Positions 19,221 to 27,872 of a stretch of 64,000 nt of DNA are shown here, in pieces; positions within the stretch are counted from its first letter, which is position 1, and the number at the start of each line of letters is the position of its first letter. This DNA comes from Arsenophonus sp. aPb. Lineage in GTDB: Bacteria; Pseudomonadota; Gammaproteobacteria; Enterobacterales; Enterobacteriaceae. The notes beneath the pieces are model-generated. The model had not been told where the DNA came from and did not search any database. It saw only the letters and a list, made by a program, of their open reading frames with translations. Location: contig NZ_CP123499.1 in assembly GCF_029873475.1 (NCBI RefSeq), positions 2,418,001 through 2,482,000 on the forward strand, written 5' to 3'. Both the position numbers and the translations under genes were made by a program.

Positions 19221-20096
19221 TTAAACTTTATTTAACCGCTTCTTACGAGCAATCAATGTGGCAAAATTCAATTTGATGCGATTACCAAATTTATCAGTTT
19301 TATGTAAATGCCCTGGTTCTTCATTGTATTTGATGATTTCCCAATCTTTATAATAATTTATTAATTCACTAGGTGCTAAGAAACTATTAAAAGGTAAAAT
19401 TTCATAAGGAGTATCATCTGTTTCAACTGCACAAACAATTAAATTGTAACCACTAACATTAGTATGATTTTGCATATCCTCAATAATCTTAGCGATTTTA
19501 TTTCTCTGTAAAAACATCAATACCACGGTTGAAATAATTATATCGTAATTTTCTGTCAAAGCCTGATCATTAATGTCATAGATTGCTGTTTTTATCTGCT
19601 TAAAATCAGCTGATTTTTTTACTATTTCAATGGCATTAATATGTTGAGGATTGATATCCATTGCAGTCACAGCATAACCTTGTAATGCCAAAAAAAAACT
19701 ATTACGACCCCTGCCTGATCCCAAATCTAATACTTTACATGGTTTGGTAATTTGTGAAAGAACACAAACTTCTGAATGTGGAAGTGTAAGGCCATTTCTT
19801 TTATAAAAAAGTGCTTCTTCGCGGCAATAAAAAGAGAGTTGACACTCAATATCATCACTAACAGATGCTATTTTATGCCACATTTGAGGCTGAATTTGAA
19901 TTGGTTGACATTTTACATCAAAATGTTGCTGCTGCTCATTACCATTCTCATCAAATATGACAAACTGCAAACTGCCTCGATATATCGTCAATTGAGCCCA
20001 TATACCCTCTTGGGTATTATGCCGTTCCATTAGTCCTAAAGGGATTGTGGCCTTATTCCAAATAGTAAATTGTTTGTAACAAATAAGCTTGTTCAT
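19221..20096 (-). CDS. tehB: Tellurite resistance methyltransferase TehB (long form)
   Basis: S-adenosylmethionine-dependent methyltransferase that detoxifies tellurite in characterised bacteria. 291 residues from the ATG at 20096 (AGAG six bases upstream), matching the ~286-residue form with an N-terminal cupin-like domain (about 1-95) as in Haemophilus. The methyltransferase part starts at PCKVLDLGSGRGRNSFFLA, motif I, then TAMDINPQHINAIE and YDIIISTVVLMFL. It is convergent with nothing nearby and has no tehA. A role in tellurite resistance is inferred from the family only. Confidence 0.85.
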   Translation of the reverse strand: MNKLICYKQFTIWNKATIPLGLMERHNTQEGIWAQLTIYRGSLQFVIFDENGNEQQQHFDVKCQPIQIQPQMWHKIASVSDDIECQLSFYCREEALFYKRNGLTLPHSEVCVLSQITKPCKVLDLGSGRGRNSFFLALQGYAVTAMDINPQHINAIEIVKKSADFKQIKTAIYDINDQALTENYDIIISTVVLMFLQRNKIAKIIEDMQNHTNVSGYNLIVCAVETDDTPYEILPFNSFLAPSELINYYKDWEIIKYNEEPGHLHKTDKFGNRIKLNFATLIARKKRLNKV

Positions 20097-20293
20097 AATC
20101 ATCTCTTAATAAGTTGCATTTAAAATGCATTTTAATTTTTTTTTCTATATCGGTAAATTACGCTAACAAATAAAATTGAATATATTTATTCTTAATTATT
20201 TTTGCTAAACAATTAGTTTGCTGTCCTCTCTTAGATAAAAAAACTGGATAAGACGCTAATCGTTATTAGAAAGTAAATTACTAGTTAGTAGAC

Positions 20294-20325
20294 TACAAAA
20301 GAAACGGCTACCATTTGTAGCCGCT
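20294..20325 (-). terminator. Terminator after the siderophore receptor gene
   Basis: Stem CGGCTAC / GTAGCCG (20305-20323) followed on the minus strand by TTTCTTTTG, about 100 bases after the receptor stop codon. Confidence 0.75.
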
Positions 20326-20420
20326 TTAGATGATATGCCAAAACAAATAAATTTTTAATACTAAGTAAATTCAAGTTTTAAGCCAATACTTTATCATGGC
20401 GTAATAAACTTAAGGATAAA

Positions 20421-22616
20421 TCAAAAATCATAACTGACAGAAACCTTCAAAATACGCGGTGTACCCTGAAAAATATAAGTACCATAGTCTTCAACGCCAG
20501 ACCAATATTTTTCATTAGTTAAGTTATCAATACCAACCCGCCAAACCATCTCATTTTGATTATGATTAACTTGCATATTGTAACGCATTGCCAAATCCAA
20601 AGTGGTATAGCTAGCAAGTTTTCTACTATTTTCTATATTTACATATTGGGAACCAGTATGATTTATCCGCATGATTGCCGTTAAACCGTCTATTGATTGA
20701 ATATCATATTCAGCGCCTATAACCATGTTAAAACGCGGTACTCCAATCGCATCATTACCATCATTGACTCTATCTTGTGTCTTTGTTAACACTGGAGCTA
20801 ACCAAGTTGCACTAGTATTCAATCGCAAACCTAATACCGGTTCACCAAATATGTTTAATTCTATACCTCGATTACGTTGTTGACCTGCAAGGCTATAACG
20901 TTTTGTGACACTATCCAAAAGTGCAGACGGTTTTTTAATTTCAAATAATGCTAATGTGCCGCCGATCCGGTCAAAATCCATTTTCATCCCTATCTCATTT
21001 TGCTGGGAATAGGCAATACCTGTACTTTGACCATAATTTGATGCGTCCTTTGGTGCTATGCTTCCCGGTTGCAAGGCTTCAGTATGATTGGCATATAAAG
21101 CAACTTGCTGCCATGGTTTGTAAACTAACCCATAGGTAGGCATCCAATGGCTCTTGCTATACCGTGCATCACGTTCTTCAGCACCGGTTTCATTATTATA
21201 ATTACGAACCTCAACTTTCTGATGACGTGCAGCTATCAATAATTGTAATTTATTATCAAAGGCACTCAATGTATCACTTAATAACCAACCCTGAGTAAAG
21301 GCACGACCAGTTGTTAATGGATCAGAATAGTTACCACCAAAAATGGTATTATCCGGCATAGCAACATCATGAGTATGATAAATATTGGTAATAGGATCAT
21401 TAGTAGACCTTCGCCATGCCATCCTATTACGTTTATTTTGTGCAGAATATCCCATATTCAAGCGATGAGTGATAAAGCCGGTTGCAAGCTGCCCCCTTAC
21501 GCCTGCCATAGCACTAAACGAATCAGTAAAAAGTTTGGTATCAAGCCGGCTTACTGTTGCATCACCTTTGCGATTTAATATTTTCGGTGAGCTATAGGTA
21601 CCTATTTCTTGGCTACGTTGACCACCCGCCCCAGCATACATTATCCAATTATCAGCTAGATCATATTCAGCTCGTACCAGACCAAACTGGTTTTCTATAT
21701 TACTATAACCCCACTTTTGACTATAATTGTGTCTGTTCTTGGGTACTAGTGGGATAAAATCGACGCCACTAATATTCACTCCCATGGTACCACCGTGAAA
21801 AGTTTTCTTTTGATAACCGAAATCCAATGAACTTCTAACTCGATTACTATGATAATCCAAAGCAAGCGTGGCTAACGTGGTTCGGCGTTTATCATTTTTT
21901 ACCGCAGTTTCTCCCTCGCGGTGAACTAAATTGAAACGCGCACCAAACTGATTATCTTCACCAAAACGGCGCCCAACATCTAATATTCCACCTACTTGTG
22001 ATAGTGAAGTGTAGTCTAAACCTAAACGGGTAATAGGTATATCTTCAGCTCGTTTGGGTTCAAGGTTAATAATACCACCGACGCCAGAAGAAGCGGCACC
22101 ATTGACTAATGCGTTAGCACCCTTGAAAATTTCCACCCGCTCGATCATTGCGGTATCCACCATCTGACGAGGTAGAATGCCAGGCAATCCACCGAGTGTC
22201 ATATCATCACCATCTAACTTAAAGCCTCTAATACGATAAGTTTCGGCAAAATTACCAAATCCTTGTACACTCTGAACTCCAGCATCGTTATTGACGACCT
22301 CAGCAACAGTTTTTGCCTGTTGATCGCTGACCATTTTCGCCGTATAACCAATGACATTAAATGGAACATCCATGGCATTTTGCTCGCCCAACATACCAAG
22401 ACGACCACCATGTGCAATATGGCCATCTAGATAGGCTGGCACGAGTGAATCTCCGCCAGATTGAAAGTCATTTTGTGACTTTGCATGCACGACAATTGTA
22501 TCTTGTTGATTTTTTGTATTATTGATTTCAGCAGTTGCTGTTTGCGCTGTAGTACTCATTGTTAGCATCAATAACGAGCCACAAAATGGTACCCTCATAT
22601 ATTTGATATTTTTCAT
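20421..22616 (-). CDS. TonB-dependent siderophore receptor (FcuA/ferrichrome-type)
   Basis: 731 residues. Signal peptide to about residue 28, TonB box DTIVVHA at 39-45, plug domain (NVIGYTAKMVSDQQAKTVAEV...IERVEIFKGANALVNG...GGIINLEPKRA), then a 22-strand barrel ending KVSVSYDF with the terminal Phe. The plug and the DVPFNVIGYT segment are those of siderophore receptors; overall it recalls Yersinia FcuA, a ferrichrome receptor, but the ligand cannot be fixed from sequence. No ABC permease or synthesis genes adjoin and I saw no clear Fur box in the 130 bases upstream, so it probably serves to pirate foreign siderophores. Confidence 0.88.
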   Translation of the reverse strand: MKNIKYMRVPFCGSLLMLTMSTTAQTATAEINNTKNQQDTIVVHAKSQNDFQSGGDSLVPAYLDGHIAHGGRLGMLGEQNAMDVPFNVIGYTAKMVSDQQAKTVAEVVNNDAGVQSVQGFGNFAETYRIRGFKLDGDDMTLGGLPGILPRQMVDTAMIERVEIFKGANALVNGAASSGVGGIINLEPKRAEDIPITRLGLDYTSLSQVGGILDVGRRFGEDNQFGARFNLVHREGETAVKNDKRRTTLATLALDYHSNRVRSSLDFGYQKKTFHGGTMGVNISGVDFIPLVPKNRHNYSQKWGYSNIENQFGLVRAEYDLADNWIMYAGAGGQRSQEIGTYSSPKILNRKGDATVSRLDTKLFTDSFSAMAGVRGQLATGFITHRLNMGYSAQNKRNRMAWRRSTNDPITNIYHTHDVAMPDNTIFGGNYSDPLTTGRAFTQGWLLSDTLSAFDNKLQLLIAARHQKVEVRNYNNETGAEERDARYSKSHWMPTYGLVYKPWQQVALYANHTEALQPGSIAPKDASNYGQSTGIAYSQQNEIGMKMDFDRIGGTLALFEIKKPSALLDSVTKRYSLAGQQRNRGIELNIFGEPVLGLRLNTSATWLAPVLTKTQDRVNDGNDAIGVPRFNMVIGAEYDIQSIDGLTAIMRINHTGSQYVNIENSRKLASYTTLDLAMRYNMQVNHNQNEMVWRVGIDNLTNEKYWSGVEDYGTYIFQGTPRILKVSVSYDF

Positions 22617-23189
22617 ATTTTATTCAAACAAAAGACTGGTGTTGTAAATAATGACCGACTGGAAAGTTAATTTTCTATAAATCAGCAAAAACTGAACTGA
22701 GCAAAAAAGCAGCCAATACTCATTCATACCAATGATGTATTGGAAATAACTTGCCAATATTGGGTCATGATAAAAAAACAGAAACCCTATATAGTAAAAA
22801 TTATATTTTTTACTATATAGTTACTTATGCGAACTCTTTACGTTTAACGTTTTACCTAAAACGATATATATTCCCTGTCAAATATAGAAAAGCTATCGCT
22901 GAAATAGGAATTCCTGCAAGCGCAAATGAGAATTATACTCATTTGATTGAGGTAATCAACAATCTATATAAAATATTAATAACGAAATAAATGTATATTT
23001 AGCGTAAGTAATTAGCTAAAACATTTTTTATTTATAAAATTCAATCTATTAACCATTGCTCGTTTAATTAAAATTAATTGATTTAGGGTGTGTTGATATA
23101 TTTTAAGCATCACCTACTTCAAGATTTAATATAATAAAATAACAAATAAACAAAAATATATAAAAACTTAACTAATATAAAATAGCTTT
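22617..23189. other. Non-coding region upstream of the siderophore receptor
   Basis: About 570 bases. A 79-codon plus-strand frame (22751-22990) begins only with TTG and lacks a ribosome-binding site; its end faintly recalls an iron-dependent alcohol dehydrogenase (IAEIGIPAS), but too weakly to call a gene. Confidence 0.4.
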
Positions 23190-23216
23190 AATAAAAAACC
23201 ACTAGTATTAACCAGT
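23190..23216 (-). terminator. Terminator after the DUF3472-like gene
   Basis: Arms CCACT / AGTGG around a ten-base loop, followed on the minus strand by TTTTTTATT. About 30 bases beyond the stop. Confidence 0.65.
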
Positions 23217-23248
23217 GGCTATTAATAAAAATGCTTTTCAATGATAAA

Positions 23249-24253
23249 TTATTGTCTAATCCATTGATTACCATCAGAAACAAACATTAATTTTTCAGAT
23301 TTATTTATTCTAAGCTGCTTATTATCAAAATAGAGGGTTGAAGAATAGCTAGCATCAGATTTAATATATATTGATTTAAATTTATATTTTCTTGCATCCG
23401 GAAAATTAATTTTAGGTGCCCAACTTCCATCATAAGTTTCTATAGCAATTAAAGCATTATAATTTAAAGCGGCAGCTACTTCTTCCACCAAAATATTTTG
23501 ACTATTCTTTATAGTAACTTTATGGATATTAGGAGGAATAGAGCCATTAAGATTACTAATAGTGTTAATACATTCTCCATCATTACATGCTGCATGAACG
23601 ACAAATATATTATTACAGTTACCACTAGTGTAAGTACGTTGTTTAGCTAGAATGCGATTATCGCCTAAAGGATTGCGAAACATAGAAGCTTGGGCACCGA
23701 TATCATAACAAGATTTTAATTGATTATGACCATGAGAATATTCGTCTACAAAACCTTTTGAATTATTTAATTTGCCATAATTATTTGGGACTTCAACAAT
23801 ACCAATCGTAGTTGATTTTCCATCCATTAAATCAGTAATCAAACCAGTAACTAAATTTCCATCTTTACTAACATCCAGTCGATACAAATGCCCGGCTTTC
23901 CATTGAATAATAACCTCACACTGTACGCCTGAATCAGCATAATAAAAAAAACGACAATTGCCACTTCGCCACCCTTTAGCTTGTTTAATTGAATAATTAA
24001 ATGCATGAACGCCATTTTGTCTATTTTGTAATCCAATAAAACCAGTATCTCCATTTATAAAATTAAATTGATTCGCCCAATAATAATTTGATCTCGAGCC
24101 GCCATCATTATTAACTTGTAGGAAAAAAGATATTTTATTGAATGCAGCATTGTCAGGCCATTTATGTTGAATTGTTACAATATCACCGACTACAACCGCA
24201 TTAGATAAACTACTCCATAAAAATATCAAAAATAATAAATAAATTTTCTTCAT
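23249..24253 (-). CDS. Secreted DUF3472-like protein
   Basis: 334 residues. A clear signal peptide (MKKIYLLFLIFLWSSLSNA) leads into about 170 residues resembling DUF3472: FFLQVNNDGG, GDTGFIGLQNRQNG, QCEVIIQWKAGHLYRLDV, TTIGIVEVPNN. The last ~120 residues (IHKVTIKNSQNILVEEV...YFDNKQLRINKSEKL) are beta-rich and look like a small carbohydrate- or mucin-binding type module, as at the end of some M60-like metalloproteases; that second comparison is weak. Six cysteines suggest disulfides outside the cytoplasm. No enzyme motif is visible. Lies beside the NucA nuclease gene on the same strand but 220 bases apart. Confidence 0.65.
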   Translation of the reverse strand: MKKIYLLFLIFLWSSLSNAVVVGDIVTIQHKWPDNAAFNKISFFLQVNNDGGSRSNYYWANQFNFINGDTGFIGLQNRQNGVHAFNYSIKQAKGWRSGNCRFFYYADSGVQCEVIIQWKAGHLYRLDVSKDGNLVTGLITDLMDGKSTTIGIVEVPNNYGKLNNSKGFVDEYSHGHNQLKSCYDIGAQASMFRNPLGDNRILAKQRTYTSGNCNNIFVVHAACNDGECINTISNLNGSIPPNIHKVTIKNSQNILVEEVAAALNYNALIAIETYDGSWAPKINFPDARKYKFKSIYIKSDASYSSTLYFDNKQLRINKSEKLMFVSDGNQWIRQ

Positions 24254-24472
24254 ATAGTTATTCCTATTTATTTTATATTATTTATTAAATGATAAAACAA
24301 TTGAGTTTTATTTAGTTATCATCCACCAAAAAAATATTTTATAAAAAATTAAAATAATATATTTTTGCTATTGCAAAACAAATTAAAATTATAAAATAAT
24401 TATATTTAAAATTAAGTTTTATTGACTAGATAGTACTAATTTTAGCAAAATGTAATTATGTTTTAGTTACAA

Positions 24473-25312
24473 TTAATATTTAGGATGAATTATACTACAA
24501 CCCATTTTTTCAACTAATTTTCCTGGTTTTGATTTTATTGCTTGCTGAATATTTTCTGGTAACCCACTCCAAATAATTAACCCAGTTCTCTGTTCAATTT
24601 CTTTTACTGTGACTTGATATTGACAAAAACTCCCACTCTGTGGCGTACTTTGTTCCATAATAAATGCAGCATAAGAAGATTTTTCAGGACTGTCATTTAT
24701 ATATGTCACTTTCCAGTATCCACTAGGGATAAGATGTTTTTTGTCGCTATTAGGTAGCTTACCAATATTTTTTTCATATAAAGGACCTGTTACTGAAAAT
24801 ACCTTATTACCTGCTCTGGCGAGAGCTCTTTCTTGATCTTCTAAACGCGCCCATACGCCTTGATTAAGTTCTGCGACTTGTGGGGTGATATTAGATAAAT
24901 AATTAAGTGCTGGCCAGTCCGCTAAACCTGCCAAAGAAGCTAATGGCGCCTGATGTCCTCTATCCACTTTTAATGCTTTATTGGCACCAATATAATCCGC
25001 TGGAGATAAAGTTTCATCATTACTTAAATTAGGATCTTTTTTCCAATTTCTATCCTTACCGCTGCCTAAGCTATCCATCGTTATTAAGTAGGCAACCCAA
25101 TTTGCAAATTTAGTATTACTATTATTATTTAGCGTGTAGACTACACGTTGTATCGTGGTATTACTTCCTCCTAATGGACAACCTATTCCACAATTTTGTC
25201 TAACTTGAGGCGTAATTTTTTCAATAGGCTTAACAGATGCTGGTTCATGTCGAACAATATTACAACCAGAAATAAGTAAAAATAAAAAAATAAATGGTAA
25301 AAATATTTTCAT
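24473..25312 (-). CDS. DNA/RNA non-specific endonuclease, Serratia NucA family (predicted lipoprotein)
   Basis: Close relative of the Serratia marcescens secreted nuclease. Conserved stretches include CGIGCPLGG, YTLNNNSNTKFANWVAY, the catalytic VDRGHQAPLASLAG with its general-base His, and LNQGVWARLEDQER with the magnesium-binding Asn and Glu. The C-terminus GLIIWSGLPENIQ also matches. Unlike the Serratia enzyme it begins with a lipoprotein signal (FLFLLISGC), so it should be membrane-anchored rather than free. I take the ATG at 25312 (279 aa); ATGs at 25327 and 25348 are possible and none has a strong ribosome-binding site. Role could be nutrient scavenging from DNA or clearing host DNA traps. 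Confidence 0.9.
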   Translation of the reverse strand: MKIFLPFIFLFLLISGCNIVRHEPASVKPIEKITPQVRQNCGIGCPLGGSNTTIQRVVYTLNNNSNTKFANWVAYLITMDSLGSGKDRNWKKDPNLSNDETLSPADYIGANKALKVDRGHQAPLASLAGLADWPALNYLSNITPQVAELNQGVWARLEDQERALARAGNKVFSVTGPLYEKNIGKLPNSDKKHLIPSGYWKVTYINDSPEKSSYAAFIMEQSTPQSGSFCQYQVTVKEIEQRTGLIIWSGLPENIQQAIKSKPGKLVEKMGCSIIHPKY

Positions 25313-25461
25313 ATGATAATTTCTCATCTTAATAGTCAATTTTTTCAAATAAATTTTACTATAATATTTAAACCAACAAACAAGCTATTTGACAACAAGA
25401 TAAAAGAGCAAAAATAAATATAAAATACAATAAATACTCTTATATAAATAAAATTTACAGT

Positions 25462-25489
25462 ATTTCACAAATGTTATTGCAATGTTGAA
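25462..25489 (+). promoter_or_regulatory. Upstream element shared with the 41-45 kb small secreted genes
   Basis: TTTCACAAATGTTATTGCAATG lies 81 bases before the start at 25543 and matches (with few changes) an element at the same distance before genes at 41143, 42081, 44707 and 45261. A TTATATAAA sequence sits just upstream, also as in those copies. Confidence 0.55.
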
Positions 25490-25542
25490 AAAGATAGCGC
25501 ACAATTAATCGTCATTTTCACTTATCATTGGAGGATAATTTT

Positions 25543-25752
25543 ATGACAGGGTTATTGAAAATTTTAGCTATTATCATCTCTATTTTTAACATTAATTGTG
25601 GCTATGCTACAACTGATATATTAAATGACAATATAAAAGGCACAGATATAAATACCAACATAGGTTTAAACCCACCTTTTGAAAAAATATTTACAAATAT
25701 CATTGATGCCACGATAGAAATCAAGAATAACGTTCCTCAGTTATCTAACTGA
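25543..25752 (+). CDS. Small secreted protein, member of the 41-45 kb family
   Basis: 69 residues from the ATG at 25543, with TTGGAGG eight bases upstream; the frame can extend to a TTG at 25528 but that overlaps the ribosome-binding site. Signal peptide MTGLLKILAIIISIFNINCGYA, then a 47-residue mature peptide rich in Asn, Asp and Ile with no cysteine. I do not recognise a family. Its upstream element and its 3' hairpin match those of the peptide genes at 41-45 kb, so it is probably a dispersed member of that group. Confidence 0.65.
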   Translation: MTGLLKILAIIISIFNINCGYATTDILNDNIKGTDINTNIGLNPPFEKIFTNIIDATIEIKNNVPQLSN

Positions 25753-25759
25753 ATTAGAC

Positions 25760-25785
25760 ATACCTCTTCAGTAAGAAGAGGTATA
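25760..25785 (+). terminator. Terminator after the small secreted gene
   Basis: Stem ATACCTCTT / AAGAGGTAT with a short loop, eight bases after the stop. The arms are almost identical to those of the hairpin at 41742-41766. Confidence 0.8.
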
Positions 25786-26413
25786 TTATCTCTGATTTAA
25801 TAATTACGATTATTTGTTAGCGATCGCAAGATTAGATTTTTGAATAACATTAATAAAATTTGACAATAACATGACTTATTAATATAAATAATTTTATTAA
25901 AAAATTTAAATTAAAATATAGAAATATTTATTTACTAATAGTTTCTAAGTAAAACATTTAAATTCGTTTTTATATTGTAGAAATATTACTCTATCAGATA
26001 GGCGTTATTCCAATATATTATAAAGTTATTCTAAATTGTTTTCTATTATTTTATCTAATTTCAATTATCGAGCCTTAGTCATTAATAATCATTTTTTATA
26101 CTTGTAAATGTTAAAAAATGCCACGACTGACCAAGTAATTTCAAAAAACTACAGATTGTCATCTAATGACAACAGTATTATAGATATTTCAACATTCTCT
26201 TTCAAATGATAAAGTATCTATTCTGGCAAATAAAAACAAATATGCTTGATTAATATTATCATTAATAACAAATATTCCTTAGACATAACTATCAATTACA
26301 AAATAATTTAGAAAACACTATATAAGAAACAAAATTTCAGATTAATATACTATGATAAATATTGTTATTTAATTTATAATCGATAGTGAATTTCACAAAA
26401 ATAAAGGTTAAAA
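25786..26413. other. Non-coding stretch
   Basis: About 630 bases of AT-rich DNA with no convincing ORF. No element recognised. Confidence 0.4.
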
Positions 26414-26791
26414 ATGAATAGATTAAAATTAACGATTGCTCTTTCTTCCTGTTTATTATTAGCTGCTTGTGATAAGCAAACAGAAACAACTATGTCAGAT
26501 AATGAAAATAAACCCATCCCGCTAGCAATTAAAATGATGGGAAATAGTTTCCAGCCTGATGTTAGTAATGTTGTTATTACTCAACGTACTAATCGTATTG
26601 AGTCTCCTGATTCAGTTGAAGTAAGTATTGTAGAGTCCGGCCTTTTAGACGATTCTGTCGAAGCAATCAAAACCATTTTTACTTTTATTCTTAAAGATGA
26701 CAAATGGATCTTAGAAAAACCGCAAGATGTATTAATTAAATGCTATGAAGGTAGAGGACATAAGGATTTTTCACCTGAAACATGTGGCTAA
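26414..26791 (+). CDS. Lipoprotein, unknown function
   Basis: 125 residues with signal MNRLKLTIALSSCLLLAAC and lipobox Cys19. After a polar linker follows a small alpha/beta domain; two further cysteines sit near the C-terminus within IKCYEGRGHKDFSPETCG, likely forming a disulfide. This CxxGRGHxDFSxxxC ending occurs in a number of small enterobacterial lipoproteins, without a known function as far as I can recall. AAAGG stands seven bases before the ATG. Single gene followed by a strong hairpin. Confidence 0.7.
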   Translation: MNRLKLTIALSSCLLLAACDKQTETTMSDNENKPIPLAIKMMGNSFQPDVSNVVITQRTNRIESPDSVEVSIVESGLLDDSVEAIKTIFTFILKDDKWILEKPQDVLIKCYEGRGHKDFSPETCG

Positions 26792-27095
26792 TTTATAGTT
26801 AAATATTAGCCAAAATACAATAAAATTTTTAAGGTACCGTAACCAATTACGGTACCTTATAAGTTGCGATTAACAGACGAGAAATTATTAGAAATAAAAT
26901 TAATGTTTATAGCAAATATTAGTAAATGACAATATTTTAACCCTGGTTAATTTTATCTATCTTATTTTATTCAATATTAAATATTGAATAGGATATAAAT
27001 ATTTTATAACAAAAATTAAATATTATACTTATGACCCATTTATTAATATAAATAGCCTAATATTTTCATTTATTAGCATATTATGCTAATAAACT
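26792..27095. other. Short intergenic region with a strong hairpin
   Basis: Holds a perfect hairpin at 26831-26858 and otherwise AT-rich sequence before the convergent methyltransferase gene. Confidence 0.5.
26831..26858. terminator. Bidirectional-type hairpin between two convergent genes
   Basis: Arms AAGGTACCGTAA / TTACGGTACCTT (12 perfect pairs) with a CCAA loop. The U-runs on either side are modest. Lies between the lipoprotein gene and the methyltransferase gene. Confidence 0.65.
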
Positions 27096-27854
27096 TTATT
27101 TTGCTAATTTAGCGGAAATAACATAATCCGCACCATGTTTTAAACTTCCCTGTTGGGCAATACATAAAAGTGCCTGTTGTTCTAATTGATTGATATGCTC
27201 AAGCATCGACATCGCTAATTGTCGATCAACGAATGTATTAATCCGCTGGCGGCACATTTCCATTTGGCCTGTCAACCAATTGTGACCATAATTAATTGGA
27301 TAATGTTTTAGATCTACTATTTCAAATCCAATTTGTTGTAAATGATAGATCACCCAATCGGCCGGATATTCTCGATAAGGACGTTCGCCAGCAAGTAATA
27401 AACACGCGTCACGCAAACGGCCAATACTTACCACAAGATGCCCCGCTCGGCAATTTGCATTGTAAGGTACATAAGGCTCTAAACCAGTAAAATAAAGCCG
27501 ATTAAGAGTTAATGCTTTTAAACGGTATAATAGAGGTATTTGCCAGTAAGGCACAAAACCGTCTACCGCGCCTAATAAATAATCAGCAATAACAGTATCA
27601 AATCGTTCATTAACCATGAAATCACTATCAGCCCAATTGCCTAATAAAAGACGATCCTGAGGTCTTTGTCTGGCTGAAATAATTTGCTGAATATCGGCTT
27701 TCATATTGATTGCACAAGTTACTGCGGTCCAACTTTCACTCTTAAGCTGGCTGATCCAGCTTAGTGAATTAATGCCTGTACCCGCATCTAATATCTTGCC
27801 CCAGGGGTTATTACCATGGATCATTTCAATATGACTAAATAGTGTTGATACCAA
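27096..27854 (-). CDS. Class I SAM-dependent methyltransferase linked to the metal receptor
   Basis: 252 residues with motif I ILDAGTGINSLSWI, then NWADSDFMVNERFDTVIADYLLGAV, the segment after which class I methyltransferases place the substrate. The start is a TTG at 27854 with AGGGGA seven bases upstream; the next ATG would remove motif-I-proximal residues. It starts only 18 bases after the histidine-rich receptor and so should be co-transcribed with it from the Zur-box promoter. Substrate unknown. It might modify a metal chelator or a histidine-like ligand; that is conjecture from position. Confidence 0.72.
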   Translation of the reverse strand: MVSTLFSHIEMIHGNNPWGKILDAGTGINSLSWISQLKSESWTAVTCAINMKADIQQIISARQRPQDRLLLGNWADSDFMVNERFDTVIADYLLGAVDGFVPYWQIPLLYRLKALTLNRLYFTGLEPYVPYNANCRAGHLVVSIGRLRDACLLLAGERPYREYPADWVIYHLQQIGFEIVDLKHYPINYGHNWLTGQMEMCRQRINTFVDRQLAMSMLEHINQLEQQALLCIAQQGSLKHGADYVISAKLAK

Positions 27855-27872
27855 ATCAATTCCCCTAGAAAT

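Noticed and set aside
22617..22760. Fur box upstream of the siderophore receptor
   Set aside because: No sequence close to the 19-base Fur consensus was found.
22751..22990. 79-codon frame before the siderophore receptor
   Set aside because: Starts with TTG only, no ribosome-binding site; similarity to alcohol dehydrogenase ends is too faint.
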